A DNA stretch of 64,000 nucleotides from a virus. This document shows positions 7,590 to 13,693 of this stretch, in pieces (positions within the stretch are counted from its first letter, which is position 1; each line of letters begins with the position of its first letter). The notes under the pieces were generated by a model. It saw only the letters and a list, made by a program, of their open reading frames with translations. It did not search any database and was not told the DNA's origin. The DNA lies in IMG/VR virus record IMGVR_UViG_3300049218_000083, positions 102,744 through 166,743 of that record. One strand, given 5' to 3'. The position numbers were made by a program, and so were the translations under genes.

Positions 7590-7955
7590 TTAAACTTTCT
7601 TGGCCTTTTGAACTGCTTTCTTCGCAGCTTCAATTCTAGCGCGTTCTTTCTTAACCACCTTCTCCATCTCGAGTATCTTGGCCTTTGCTTGAAGCATGAT
7701 CTCGATGGCCTTGTCGATCTTCTCGAGTTTCATCTCGGAGTCGGAGTCGTATTCTTCGAAGTCCCAAGTGATCACGCGATTGCAATCACCAAGACTCATG
7801 GTGAAGTCAACGTTGATGTAATCCTTGTCTGGCGAATCAGCCTTGCTGACATAGACGTGCGCTTTGTAGCGAATGAAGCTGCCGGTGTCGAGTGGATCGA
7901 TAAAGTCTCCACCAGTGACACGGATCAGGTCATCGCGATTCTTTTTCTTCGGCAT
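7590..7955 (-). CDS. Hypothetical protein with C-terminal coiled coil
   Basis: A 121-residue protein starting MPKKKNRDDLIRVTGGDFID. A beta-rich first half is followed by a long lysine- and glutamate-rich helix, probably coiled coil. It overlaps the GGQ gene by 26 nt and immediately precedes the RNase P RNA. No family recognised. Confidence 0.7.
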   Translation of the reverse strand: MPKKKNRDDLIRVTGGDFIDPLDTGSFIRYKAHVYVSKADSPDKDYINVDFTMSLGDCNRVITWDFEEYDSDSEMKLEKIDKAIEIMLQAKAKILEMEKVVKKERARIEAAKKAVQKAKKV

Positions 7956-8331
7956 CTACTTCTCCATCTGGTAAAACTGCGTCCTTGGGAACTTCTTTCC
8001 AAAGACCATCATCTTTGACTTCCACTTTGATTTGTCGCATCTGGCGCGCAACATTGTCCTGGATCACTGCCTCGGTGCCGTTGCGTCGCATGATTTCCAT
8101 CTTGTGCCACACCTTGAATTTATCAGTGTTGCACATACGTTCAAAGGCAGTGCTGCGGTTTTGGCGCTGTACTCTAGAGTCTTCTGCATACCCATGGGCA
8201 CCACTGGCTCGGTGGGTACAGTGAACCGCTGAGTTCGTCTTATTCTTCTTCTGACCACCATTGCCGGTGCCGCGAGTGTAGGACCAATCGCAGTCGGCAG
8301 CGGTAACAGAGAAGAGTAACTCGCGAGCCAT
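7930..8331 (-). CDS. GGQ-domain peptide-chain release factor-like protein (ArfB/RF-1 domain)
   Basis: A 133-residue protein with RGTGNGGQKKNKTNSAV near residues 20-36, the GGQ motif that triggers peptidyl-tRNA hydrolysis, in the RF-1 catalytic-domain context. There is no codon-recognition domain, so it resembles ArfB-type rescue factors rather than full RF1/RF2. The C-terminus is charged but acidic at its very end, unlike the basic tail of ArfB. Its place beside the tRNA cluster fits a role in takeover or rescue of phage translation. Confidence 0.85.
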   Translation of the reverse strand: MARELLFSVTAADCDWSYTRGTGNGGQKKNKTNSAVHCTHRASGAHGYAEDSRVQRQNRSTAFERMCNTDKFKVWHKMEIMRRNGTEAVIQDNVARQMRQIKVEVKDDGLWKEVPKDAVLPDGEVDAEEKESR

Positions 8332-8353
8332 TATGGATTCAATCGATTCTGCA

Positions 8354-8755
8354 TTAACTTGATGGCGTCAGCCGGTTGCGACGAAACAGCAATGTTATAT
8401 CGTCCTTGTCAACTCGAAAGATTTTCTTGTTGACGAATGCACGATTTCCGTCGTAACCAGTCTCAACACGCTTGCGAACAACGTCAGGAGCCGTATTCCA
8501 CCAATCCTTAAGCACTTTTCCAGTCGCTGCGTCCTCGAAGTGGATCTTCTTCTTGCGAACTTGCAAACGAACTGACGTGGTCTTGTTTGTAGTTGTGTTC
8601 ACAAGAATGCCAAGGAACTTACCCTTGGTGATTTTAATGCCACTCTTGGCTGAAGTTACAGCAATCACTTCTTGACCAGGTTGAATGGTCTGATTGATTT
8701 CGTTGGTGTAAGCAACTGCGAGAAACTTGGGACGCTTGTAATTCCGCTTGCTCAT
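8354..8755 (-). CDS. Hypothetical protein, paralogue of the 6765-7307 product
   Basis: A 133-residue basic protein (MSKRNYKRPKFLAVAYTNEI) sharing the PGQEVIAVT, KGKFLGILV and ATGKVLKDWW pattern with the 180-residue neighbour. The ribosome-binding site AAGGA lies within a direct repeat (see 8762-8817). Confidence 0.7.
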   Translation of the reverse strand: MSKRNYKRPKFLAVAYTNEINQTIQPGQEVIAVTSAKSGIKITKGKFLGILVNTTTNKTTSVRLQVRKKKIHFEDAATGKVLKDWWNTAPDVVRKRVETGYDGNRAFVNKKIFRVDKDDITLLFRRNRLTPSS

Positions 8756-8761
8756 AATGTA

Positions 8762-8817
8762 TATCCTTGACGATATCTATCGAAGTAAACGTGGTTGTCC
8801 TTGACGATATCTTTGAT
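8762..8817. repeat. Pair of short direct repeats
   Basis: The sequence TCCTTGACGATATCT occurs twice, near 8763 and 8799, in the leader of the 133-residue gene. The copy nearer the gene carries its Shine-Dalgarno sequence (AAGGA on the minus strand). It could be a duplication that altered translation. Confidence 0.6.
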
Positions 8818-8837
8818 GTCGGATGAGAGGAACAAGA

Positions 8838-9005
8838 TTAGACATCCTTCCGGTTGGCTGGACGAGGCAACGGGACACCACGGCGAGTGATGTAGTCCTG
8901 AGCAAGTTTGTCCTGCTCAGCCTTGAGCAGTCTTTCGATCGTTCGCCGCTGGATGCACTTGTCGCACATACACTCTGGCTTGTGGATGTCTAATGCTTGA
9001 CTCAT
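8838..9005 (-). CDS. Small protein with a CxCxxC motif
   Basis: A 55-residue protein starting MSQALDIHKPECMCDKCIQR. The CxCxxC could bind a metal. The start at 9005 has AGAGAG at a suitable distance; longer starts read into tRNA-Ser. No family recognised. Confidence 0.6.
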   Translation of the reverse strand: MSQALDIHKPECMCDKCIQRRTIERLLKAEQDKLAQDYITRRGVPLPRPANRKDV

Positions 9006-9136
9006 TTCACGAACTCTCTTGATATACGCAGGAGGACAATTTAGAAACGCTAGATACAAGTCTAAATTGTTTCCTCGTAAAAGAAACGTCAAATTTCGAC
9101 GTTCCATCATGACAAATGACATGTGCAATTTTAATC

Positions 9137-9224
9137 TGGCGGAGAGCAGAGGAATCGAACCCCAACCCATTACTGAGTCCCTTTCTTTAGCAAAGAAGCG
9201 TGAGCCCAGCCCACGTTACTCTCC
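9137..9224 (-). tRNA. tRNA-Ser(GCT), copy 1
   Basis: Class II tRNA with acceptor GGAGAGT/GCTCTCC, anticodon loop TTGCTAA, a long variable arm, G73 and encoded CCA. It reads AGC/AGU. Its 5' end overlaps the stop of the upstream T5orf172-like gene. Confidence 0.92.
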
Positions 9225-9587
9225 AGATCTCTTTCTGTTGTCTTGATTGACTTTCTTAGTGATGTCAATGAAGTCAGGATACATTTTCTTGAACGTTTTG
9301 ACAGCGTCATGAATGTTACCAGCATACCACTCGGAGTTCTTTCCAGTTCCTGAACCTTTGAATGGCAACCATGCGTTGTGCATAGCCTTCTCAACTTCCT
9401 TGTGGTCTTCCATTTCTGCGACCAAAAGAACTTCGGCTGTCATGCCCGGAAACACTTTGTAGCGGTTCAGGGATTTCTTCAATTCCAACAAGTCACGGCT
9501 GGTCTTATCGACTCTGCCGAGCTTAAAGAAGGTCTTCCGTCCTGGATGTTTGATGATGTAAATTGAACCACTGGTTTTCTTCATCAT
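9216..9587 (-). CDS. T5orf172 / Mug113-type GIY-YIG-like protein
   Basis: A 123-residue protein with GSIYIIKHPGRKTFFKLGRV at the N-terminus, the GIY-YIG-like strand pair of the T5orf172 family, and EKAMHNAW...SEWYAGN further on, as in that family. Such proteins are presumed nucleases. Located inside the tRNA region, it may be a homing-type element. Confidence 0.75.
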   Translation of the reverse strand: MMKKTSGSIYIIKHPGRKTFFKLGRVDKTSRDLLELKKSLNRYKVFPGMTAEVLLVAEMEDHKEVEKAMHNAWLPFKGSGTGKNSEWYAGNIHDAVKTFKKMYPDFIDITKKVNQDNRKRSGE

Positions 9588-9629
9588 CGAACCTCTTTAT
9601 TCTTAGCTCGACAGAGTCTCATTTAGACT

Positions 9630-10217
9630 CTAGTGCTTATTATACGCTGGATTCTTCCAGACTCGGCTGTTCTTAGGAATCGTTGCAAGCAAGTAGTCCA
9701 TTTGATCAGCCAGCACTTTCCGGTTCTTCAACAGCAACTTCTCCTGAAGAGATGGTGCGTATGGAACGTAAAGAAGATGCATTCCTGCTTCCTCTGGAGT
9801 CCTGTCAGCCTTACCATGGTTGCATGACTTACATGCAGTTACCGTGTTTGTCCAGAAGTGCCTTCCACCACGAGACTTTGGGTGCACGTGGTCGATGGTC
9901 AAGTGGTGATCCTTGAACTGGATTCCACAGTAAGCGCAAAGATGTGCGTCACGAGCGTACAGAATGTCACGCTCTGCGTACACGGTTTCACGAGTGTAGA
10001 AATCGTTGCCGAATACAGGACCAGTAACCATGATGATGCTTGACACTGTGACGACAGAAACATCGCCGTCGCCGTTCTTTCCGCCTGTATAGGTCTTGAT
10101 TGGGGAACCAAGATCACACACGACTTTGTCACGAGCGTAGTAGCAACATCCAGTTTCTATGTCAGTCCAGTCACGTGGGTTGCCAGATTTGTCAACAATC
10201 AATACATCGAGAGACAT
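9630..10217 (-). CDS. HNH endonuclease
   Basis: A 195-residue protein with a complete HNH core: CAYCGIQF, then LTIDHVHPKSRGG, then NTVTACKSCNHGKADR (residues about 92-138). Two CxxC pairs bind a structural zinc, and the DH pair and final N/H form the active site. This is the most intact HNH gene in the tRNA region. A CTAAATA late-promoter-like sequence lies about 30 nt upstream of the ATG, and a GAGGAG-type site lies just before it. Confidence 0.87.
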   Translation of the reverse strand: MSLDVLIVDKSGNPRDWTDIETGCCYYARDKVVCDLGSPIKTYTGGKNGDGDVSVVTVSSIIMVTGPVFGNDFYTRETVYAERDILYARDAHLCAYCGIQFKDHHLTIDHVHPKSRGGRHFWTNTVTACKSCNHGKADRTPEEAGMHLLYVPYAPSLQEKLLLKNRKVLADQMDYLLATIPKNSRVWKNPAYNKH

Positions 10218-10247
10218 GGTAATCTCCTCTTTATCAACAACATAATG

Positions 10248-10254
10248 TATTTAG
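10248..10254 (-). promoter_or_regulatory. Late-promoter-like CTAAATA
   Basis: The minus strand reads CTAAATA about 30 nt upstream of the HNH gene start. T4 gp55 recognises TATAAATA, and a gp55 homologue is encoded in this window, so this is a candidate late promoter by analogy only. Confidence 0.35.
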
Positions 10255-10262
10255 CACGAAAC

Positions 10263-10337
10263 TGGAGTGGTCGACAGGATTCGAACCTGCATAGGACAGT
10301 TTTGCAGACTGCCGCGTGACCTTTCCGCCACGACCAC
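10263..10337 (-). tRNA. tRNA-Cys(GCA)
   Basis: Acceptor GTGGTCG/CGACCAC, anticodon arm GCAGT-CTGCAAA-ACTGT, T arm GCAGG-TTCGAAT-CCTGT and encoded CCA. Confidence 0.95.
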
Positions 10338-10345
10338 GTTGACTC

Positions 10346-10672
10346 TTAGCGCGCCAGGATCAGATTTTGATTTGGCACATCAATCTTGCGCTTGCCAAAC
10401 ATACGTTCATGGTGAACGATAACCTGATCATCAGGCTTGGCAATGAATACGATCTTGTCCAGGAACAGAGGGACGGCACCGTCAACCAATGTTGCCCACG
10501 GAAGGAAACCTACACCGATTTTGACTTGACCTGTCTTAGGATCCGGTTCGCCTGGCTGCGGAACAATCATCACAGCTTCGTCAACCTCGACAATAGTCTC
10601 GCTGACATTCAGGACGCGGCAAAGAAGCTCTTCGCCAGAAACCAACTTCACAATCTTTACATCGTCACTCAT
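10346..10672 (-). CDS. Sm-like / LSM-fold phage protein
   Basis: A 108-residue protein starting MSDDVKIVKLVSGEELLCRV, with strand pattern and length like the LSM-fold proteins common in T4-type phages. It could bind RNA; its position within the tRNA operon is suggestive only. Confidence 0.55.
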   Translation of the reverse strand: MSDDVKIVKLVSGEELLCRVLNVSETIVEVDEAVMIVPQPGEPDPKTGQVKIGVGFLPWATLVDGAVPLFLDKIVFIAKPDDQVIVHHERMFGKRKIDVPNQNLILAR

Positions 10673-10681
10673 GATATCCCC

Positions 10682-10843
10682 TTAAAATTTGAACCTGACC
10701 TGTAACGGCATTCGCTTGTCACAGTGAAGATGGACATTATGCTTATCATCGACCGCGCGTTCGCACAGGACAAAAACATTTTCTCTGGTGATTGCACAAC
10801 CAGAGAAAATGAGCAGTATGACCAACAAAACTATGTTGCGCAT
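10682..10843 (-). CDS. Small lipoprotein
   Basis: A 53-residue protein MRNIVLLVILLIFSGCAITR... with a signal peptide ending in a lipobox FSGC. The mature part is short, with two cysteines. A longer ORF reads through the Gly tRNA and is unlikely. Confidence 0.65.
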   Translation of the reverse strand: MRNIVLLVILLIFSGCAITRENVFVLCERAVDDKHNVHLHCDKRMPLQVRFKF

Positions 10844-10878
10844 ACAATTATGATAACCTGGAATTGACGATGGGGAAA

Positions 10879-10954
10879 TGGAGCGGATGATGGGACTCGA
10901 ACCCACGACGTTTTCCTTGGCAAGGAAATGCAATTGCCGCTATGCGACATCCGC
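10879..10954 (-). tRNA. tRNA-Gly(GCC)
   Basis: Acceptor GCGGATG/CATCCGC, anticodon arm TTTCC-TTGCCAA-GGAAA, encoded TCCA end. Confidence 0.93.
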
Positions 10955-10962
10955 GAAAGGAG

Positions 10963-11107
10963 TGCCCGAAGTGGGATTCGAACCCACAGTAAGCGTCGTG
11001 CATCACCTTTTCGGTTGCATCGACCTATACAAAGATACATTAATGCTGACTCGGACATTCGCACAATGCGAACCCATGTTGCGTTTTGCCTGTTTCGCCA
11101 TTCGGGC
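10963..11107 (-). tRNA. Aberrant tRNA-like gene with a greatly expanded middle
   Basis: The acceptor arms pair perfectly (GCCCGAA with TTCGGGC). The D arm (GCG-AAACAGGCAAAA-CGC) and T arm (GTGGG-TTCGAAT-CCCAC) are normal, but 93 nt separate them instead of about 35-40. The insert folds into its own hairpins, for example TTCGCA-TTG-TGCGAA, and GTCG/CGAC around TGCA/TGCA. No clear anticodon loop was found, and the 3' end lacks CCA. It may be an intron-bearing or fused tRNA, a pseudogene, or a different RNA with tRNA ends. Confidence 0.5.
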
Positions 11108-11138
11108 AGAGTGGTTGCGCGAAACATCTTTGTAAACC

Positions 11139-11213
11139 TGGTGCTCTCACTGAGAATCGAACTCAGATCCCGTCCTTACCAAAGACGTATCTTGACCATT
11201 GGACGATAAGAGC
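11139..11213 (-). tRNA. tRNA-Thr(GGT)
   Basis: Acceptor GCTCTTA/TGAGAGC, anticodon arm CGTCT-TTGGTAA-GGACG, encoded ACCA end. Confidence 0.93.
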
Positions 11214-11217
11214 GAAC

Positions 11218-11290
11218 TGGTGGTTCATGAAGGAATCGAACCTTCGTATTGCCATGTCAAAGCAACGTATTCCCGCTATACGAATGAACC
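11218..11290 (-). tRNA. tRNA-Val(GAC)
   Basis: Acceptor GGTTCAT/ATGAACC, anticodon arm TTGCT-TTGACAT-GGCAA, encoded ACCA end. Confidence 0.92.
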
Positions 11291-11297
11291 AAAATCT

Positions 11298-11480
11298 TTA
11301 GTGAATTCCTAGCGCATGTAAATATGGCAGGAACTGTATTACCAACCAAACCACTAAAGCAGCAATGGCTACGCAGTTCAGGATATCCTTGAACGTTTGC
11401 TGGATTGGCGCTTTGTTTGCTAGATATAGCAAAATTCCAGCGAAGAAAATTACTGCAAGAATTGGTAGAATCGCGATCAT
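11298..11480 (-). CDS. Small membrane protein (Thivi_2564-like)
   Basis: A 60-residue protein MIAILPILAVIFFAGILLYL... with two membrane segments separated by ANKAPIQQTFKDILN. This resembles the small two-helix Thivi_2564-type proteins found in bacteria. Function unknown. Confidence 0.6.
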   Translation of the reverse strand: MIAILPILAVIFFAGILLYLANKAPIQQTFKDILNCVAIAALVVWLVIQFLPYLHALGIH

Positions 11481-11514
11481 AGTTTGTGTCTCAACATTAT
11501 GTTTATCGAACAAT

Positions 11515-11591
11515 TGGTACCTCAGATGGGAGTCGAACCCACAGAAACTCATTTTTGAGACGAGTATGTTTGCCAATTACATCACTGAGGC
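11515..11591 (-). tRNA. tRNA-Leu(CAA) with a short (class I) variable loop
   Basis: Acceptor GCCTCAG/CTGAGGT, D arm ATGT...ACAT, anticodon arm CTCGT-CTCAAAA-ATGAG, variable loop TTTCT (5 nt), T arm GTGGG-TTCGACT-CCCAT, A73 and CCA. The anticodon reads UUG. Bacterial tRNA-Leu normally has a long variable arm, which is missing here. Confidence 0.85.
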
Positions 11592-11614
11592 ATAGGTCAA
11601 TATGTATCCAAAGC

Positions 11615-11700
11615 TGGCGGGAAGCTGACGAATCGAACGCCAACCGTTTCCAGTCGATCTGCTTTCTAGACAGTCTTGAGCCCAGCCCAAATAACTTCCC
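11615..11700 (-). tRNA. tRNA-Ser(AGA)
   Basis: Class II tRNA with acceptor GGGAAGT/GCTTCCC, anticodon loop CTAGAAA, a long variable arm, G73 and CCA. The A34 anticodon (UCU codon) is unusual and may be modified to inosine. Confidence 0.85.
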
Positions 11701-11704
11701 AATA

Positions 11705-11781
11705 TGGTGCCTCGTGCGAGATTCGAACTCGCAAAATTCTGGGTTTAAGTCAGACACGTTTGCCAATTACGTCAACAAGGC
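11705..11781 (-). tRNA. tRNA-Leu(TAA) with a short variable loop
   Basis: Acceptor GCCTTGT/ACGAGGC, D arm ACGT...ACGT, anticodon loop CTTAAAC, 5-nt variable loop, T arm GCGAG-TTCGAAT-CTCGC, A73 and CCA. It shares the D-loop sequence AATTGGCA with the other class I leucine tRNAs. Confidence 0.85.
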
Positions 11782-11788
11782 GAATCGA

Positions 11789-11884
11789 TGGTACTCCATA
11801 CAGGAATTGAACCTGCCCGTTGCAGCCAGTCCGGCCACTCTCGCGTGCTTATAAAACACACCCGCACGACCAGTGCTATGGAGC
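11789..11884 (-). tRNA. Odd class II tRNA with anticodon TAT (Ile?)
   Basis: Acceptor GCTCCAT/ATGGAGT, T arm GCAGG-TTCAATT-CCTGT and encoded ACCA are good. The anticodon arm TGTGT-TTTATAA-GCACG gives TAT (AUA codon), yet a 6-bp variable arm (GTGGCC-GGACT-GGCTGC) is present. The D region folds as a short GCAC-TGGTC-GTGC hairpin, and U8 is missing. Amino-acid identity is uncertain. Confidence 0.55.
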
Positions 11885-11901
11885 ATATTATACTCTAAAC
11901 T

Positions 11902-11987
11902 TGGCGGAAAGTACAGGAATCGAACCTGAACCCTTTAGAGTCAATCTGTTTAGCAAACAGTTGCAGACCCAGTCTACATTACTTTCC
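11902..11987 (-). tRNA. tRNA-Ser(GCT), copy 2
   Basis: Class II tRNA with acceptor GGAAAGT/ACTTTCC, anticodon loop TTGCTAA, a long variable arm, G73 and CCA. It duplicates the anticodon of the gene at 9137. Confidence 0.9.
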
Positions 11988-11992
11988 AAATT

Positions 11993-12043
11993 TGGCGGAT
12001 GGTGAAGTATAAGGCAGTTGTTTTACCGCTAAACTATAGGACC
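11993..12043 (-). pseudogene. Truncated tRNA remnant
   Basis: The minus strand starts GGTCCTATAGTTTAGCGG, a typical acceptor and D arm, and ends ATCCGCCA, but only 51 nt lie between the ends and no T arm is present. It appears to be a deleted tRNA fused to another 3' end. Confidence 0.45.
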
Positions 12044-12048
12044 AAAAC

Positions 12049-12134
12049 TGGCGGAAGAATGACGAATCGAACGCCACCAGTTTCCCGGCAATCCGCTTTC
12101 AAGGCGGTTCCCATCCCAGATGAGTTATTCTTCC
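12049..12134 (-). tRNA. tRNA-Ser(TGA)
   Basis: Class II tRNA with acceptor GGAAGAA/TTCTTCC, anticodon loop CTTGAAA, a long variable arm, G73 and CCA. Its 5' end contains the original stop of the frameshifted HNH gene upstream. Confidence 0.92.
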
Positions 12135-12416
12135 AAATTCTTTGTTCTGAAATTGCGCGTCCTGGTTCTAATCATGTGACAGTTAGAACAACGTATAACA
12201 CATTTTTGCAATTTCGACTTTAATCTTTTTTAGGCTGGAATACATCATGGAGCCAACCGTCTTGACTTTGGTTGTTTCATTGACATGATCAAATTCTAGC
12301 GCATGTGCATTGGCTTTGTAACCGCAGTCAACGCATCCTTTCATTCGCTTGTACCGACCAATGATTGCTCTGGTACGTGCGGCTCTAATTTTACTTACGC
12401 TTGGATTGGTGCCCAT
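12125..12416 (-). pseudogene. HNH endonuclease with a frameshift
   Basis: The frame beginning MGTNPSVSKIRAARTRAIIG carries CVDCGYKANAHALEFDHVN, the first half of an HNH domain, and then runs into MCYTLF and a stop at 12183. One base earlier in an A5 run (about 12210-12216) the next frame continues QKCVIRCSNCHMIRTRT, exactly the expected second half (CxNCH). One extra A therefore breaks the gene, unless slippage restores it. The restored frame would end at 12125, inside the downstream tRNA-Ser. Confidence 0.75.
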
Positions 12417-12427
12417 GGGAGTATAGC

Positions 12428-12502
12428 TGGTGTTCCTAGAGGGAATCGAACCCTCGTCGAGATCTTGAGAGGATCTCATCCTGGCCGCTAGAAGATAGGA
12501 AC
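12428..12502 (-). tRNA. tRNA-Glu(CTC)
   Basis: Acceptor GTTCCTA/TAGGAAC, anticodon arm AGATC-CTCTCAA-GATCT, encoded ACCA end. Confidence 0.92.
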
Positions 12503-12507
12503 ATAAC

Positions 12508-12583
12508 TGGGGCGATCGACGAGATTCGAACTCGCGCTGACTCTTTCACAGAGAGTGGTGCTTACCGCTACACTACGAACGCC
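12508..12583 (-). tRNA. tRNA-His(GTG)
   Basis: The extra 5' G (G-1) faces C73, as in all tRNA-His. Anticodon arm ACTCT-CTGTGAA-AGAGT, T arm GCGAG-TTCGAAT-CTCGT, encoded CCA. The acceptor stem has one T-T mismatch. Confidence 0.92.
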
Positions 12584-12589
12584 ATAAAC

Positions 12590-12663
12590 TGGTTCCTCGA
12601 GATGGGGTCGAACCACCGTTAACGATTTCAGAGACCGTTGTCCTGCCATTAGACGATCGAGGA
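12590..12663 (-). tRNA. tRNA-Gln(CTG)
   Basis: Acceptor TCCTCGA/TCGAGGA, anticodon arm ACGGT-CTCTGAA-ATCGT, encoded ACCA end. Confidence 0.92.
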
Positions 12664-12669
12664 ATAAAC

Positions 12670-12716
12670 TGGAGCGCGCCAGAGTGTTTGGCTCTGTAAA
12701 GTCGCGAGCAGCGCGC
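12670..12716 (-). ncRNA. tRNA-like minihelix with CCA end
   Basis: In the normal tRNA spacing sits a 47-nt element. GCGCGC pairs with GCGCGC next to a TCCA end, and a perfect 5-bp, 7-nt-loop hairpin (CAGAG-CCAAACA-CTCTG) stacks directly on the acceptor, as a T arm would. D and anticodon arms are replaced by 14 nt. It could be a deleted tRNA or a functional acceptor-T-arm mimic. Confidence 0.45.
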
Positions 12717-12721
12717 ATAAA

Positions 12722-12797
12722 TGGTCGGAGTGGTGGGATTCGAACCCACGACCTCTCAGTTCCAAGCCGAGTCGTCTGGCCACTGACTTACACTCCG
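12722..12797 (-). tRNA. tRNA-Pro(TGG), copy 1
   Basis: Acceptor CGGAGTG/CACTCCG with the C1-G72 pair and A73 typical of tRNA-Pro, anticodon loop CTTGGAA, T arm GTGGG-TTCGAAT-CCCAC, encoded CCA. Confidence 0.9.
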
Positions 12798-12805
12798 ATA
12801 AACTT

Positions 12806-12889
12806 TGGTGCCCTCGATAGGAGTCGAACCTACACGTCTTTCGACACTGGCTTCTTAGACCAGCATGGCTGCCGTTACATCACAAGGGC
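12806..12889 (-). tRNA. tRNA-Leu(AAG), class II
   Basis: Acceptor GCCCTTG/CGAGGGC, anticodon arm CTGGT-CTAAGAA-GCCAG, variable arm with GTC-GAAA-GAC, A73 and CCA. This is the only leucine tRNA here with a variable arm, and it has an A34 anticodon (CUU codon). Confidence 0.87.
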
Positions 12890-12894
12890 AAATC

Positions 12895-12971
12895 TGGACC
12901 CGCCAATAGGATTCGAACCTACAACCATCCGCTTCGTAGGCGGAAGCTCTATCCAGTTGAGCTATGGCGAG
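12895..12971 (-). tRNA. tRNA-Arg(ACG)
   Basis: Acceptor CTCGCCA/TGGCGGG, D arm GCTC...GAGC, anticodon arm TCCGC-CTACGAA-GCGGA, T arm GTAGG-TTCGAAT-CCTAT, encoded CCA. Confidence 0.92.
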
Positions 12972-13005
12972 AATATTGTGGTAATGCTAGCTTGTTTACC
13001 ATAGA

Positions 13006-13081
13006 TGGCACCCTCGATAGGAGTCGAACCTACGCGATCTTCGTTCGAAGCGAAGTCCCCGAATTCCCTCGGGTCGAAGGC
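13006..13081 (-). tRNA. tRNA-Arg(TCG)
   Basis: Anticodon arm CTTCG-CTTCGAA-CGAAG is perfect; acceptor GCCTTCG/CGAGGGT has G-T pairs; T arm GTAGG-TTCGACT-CCTAT; G73 and CCA. Confidence 0.9.
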
Positions 13082-13086
13082 ATAAT

Positions 13087-13163
13087 TGGTAGCGAGTGGC
13101 AGGATTCGAACCTGCGTTCTTCAGCTTATGAGACTGACGAGATGGCCTCTTCTCCACACCGCA
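13087..13163 (-). tRNA. tRNA-Met(CAT) with an irregular acceptor stem
   Basis: D arm GAGA...TCTC, anticodon arm TCAGT-CTCATAA-GCTGA and T arm GCAGG-TTCGAAT-CCTGC are good. The acceptor strands (TGCGGTG and CACTCGCT) pair only with a bulge and an unpaired position 1, reminiscent of initiator tRNA. It could be initiator-like Met, or a decaying gene. Confidence 0.75.
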
Positions 13164-13173
13164 TAATCGTGAT

Positions 13174-13490
13174 AGTGTTTGTGTTAGATTTTCGAGAAGT
13201 TGTCAAGCTTCTATCTTTCCCAGCACCTCTAGTTGTTCAGGTTCACTTGACTCCGCAGGATGGCCGTCCTGCCTCAACATCAAGGAGAGTCTTTCACTCT
13301 CAGCACCGTCGCCTTCTGACTTTATGTGTCTACCGACTGTGCAGCGATCCCAGGCTGTTTCCATATCTGACCTGGTACTTTCTACCCTTACTCTAAATGC
13401 CGTCTACTCAAATATTGCGTATGGACTTTCGCAACTGCCTTTCCGCCGAAGGACGCGTCTTATCAGCCACAAAAACCCAACACAAACACT
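13174..13490 (-). ncRNA. Large structured RNA of unknown class, closed by a 12-bp terminal helix
   Basis: This 337-nt interval between two CAT tRNAs has no convincing ORF. Its ends form a perfect 12-bp helix (AGTGTTTGTGTT with AACACAAACACT). Inside are many perfect hairpins on the minus strand: GAGAGT-GAAAG-ACTCTC, GCAGGA-CGGCCA-TCCTGC, GGTA-GAAAG-TACC, CCAGG/CCTGG and GTCAAG/CTTGAC. Loops of the GAAA type suggest the minus strand is the RNA. It does not match RNase P RNA or tmRNA. It may belong to, or be new beside, the large ornate RNAs known near phage tRNAs. Confidence 0.65.
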
Positions 13491-13500
13491 ACAAACAAAC

Positions 13501-13575
13501 TGGTGGTGATACTGAGAATCGAACTCAGGTTAATGGCTTATGAGACCACTGTCTTTGCCGCTGGACGATATCACC
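13501..13575 (-). tRNA. tRNA with anticodon CAT (Met or Ile2)
   Basis: Acceptor GGTGATA/TATCACC, anticodon arm GTGGT-CTCATAA-GCCAT, T arm CTGAG-TTCGATT-CTCAG, encoded CCA. With another CAT gene at 13087, one of the two may be tRNA-Ile(CAU) modified to lysidine; this one has the cleaner structure. Confidence 0.88.
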
Positions 13576-13580
13576 GAAAT

Positions 13581-13656
13581 TGGTCGAACTGGTTGGAGTC
13601 GAACCAACTCATCTGGGGTTTCAAGCCAGCGCTAAATCCACATCAGCTACAGTTCC
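13581..13656 (-). tRNA. tRNA-Phe(GAA)
   Basis: Anticodon arm CTGGC-TTGAAAC-CCCAG (one C-C mismatch), T arm GTTGG-TTCGACT-CCAAC, acceptor GGAACTG/CAGTTCG with a mismatch at position 1, A73 and CCA. Confidence 0.82.
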
Positions 13657-13693
13657 AAAATCGCTGGTTTTGAAATTGTTCCAGCAAACAAGC

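Noticed and set aside
13174-13490. tmRNA
   Set aside because: No tRNA-Ala-like ends, no CCA and no tag reading frame; the ends form a long simple helix.
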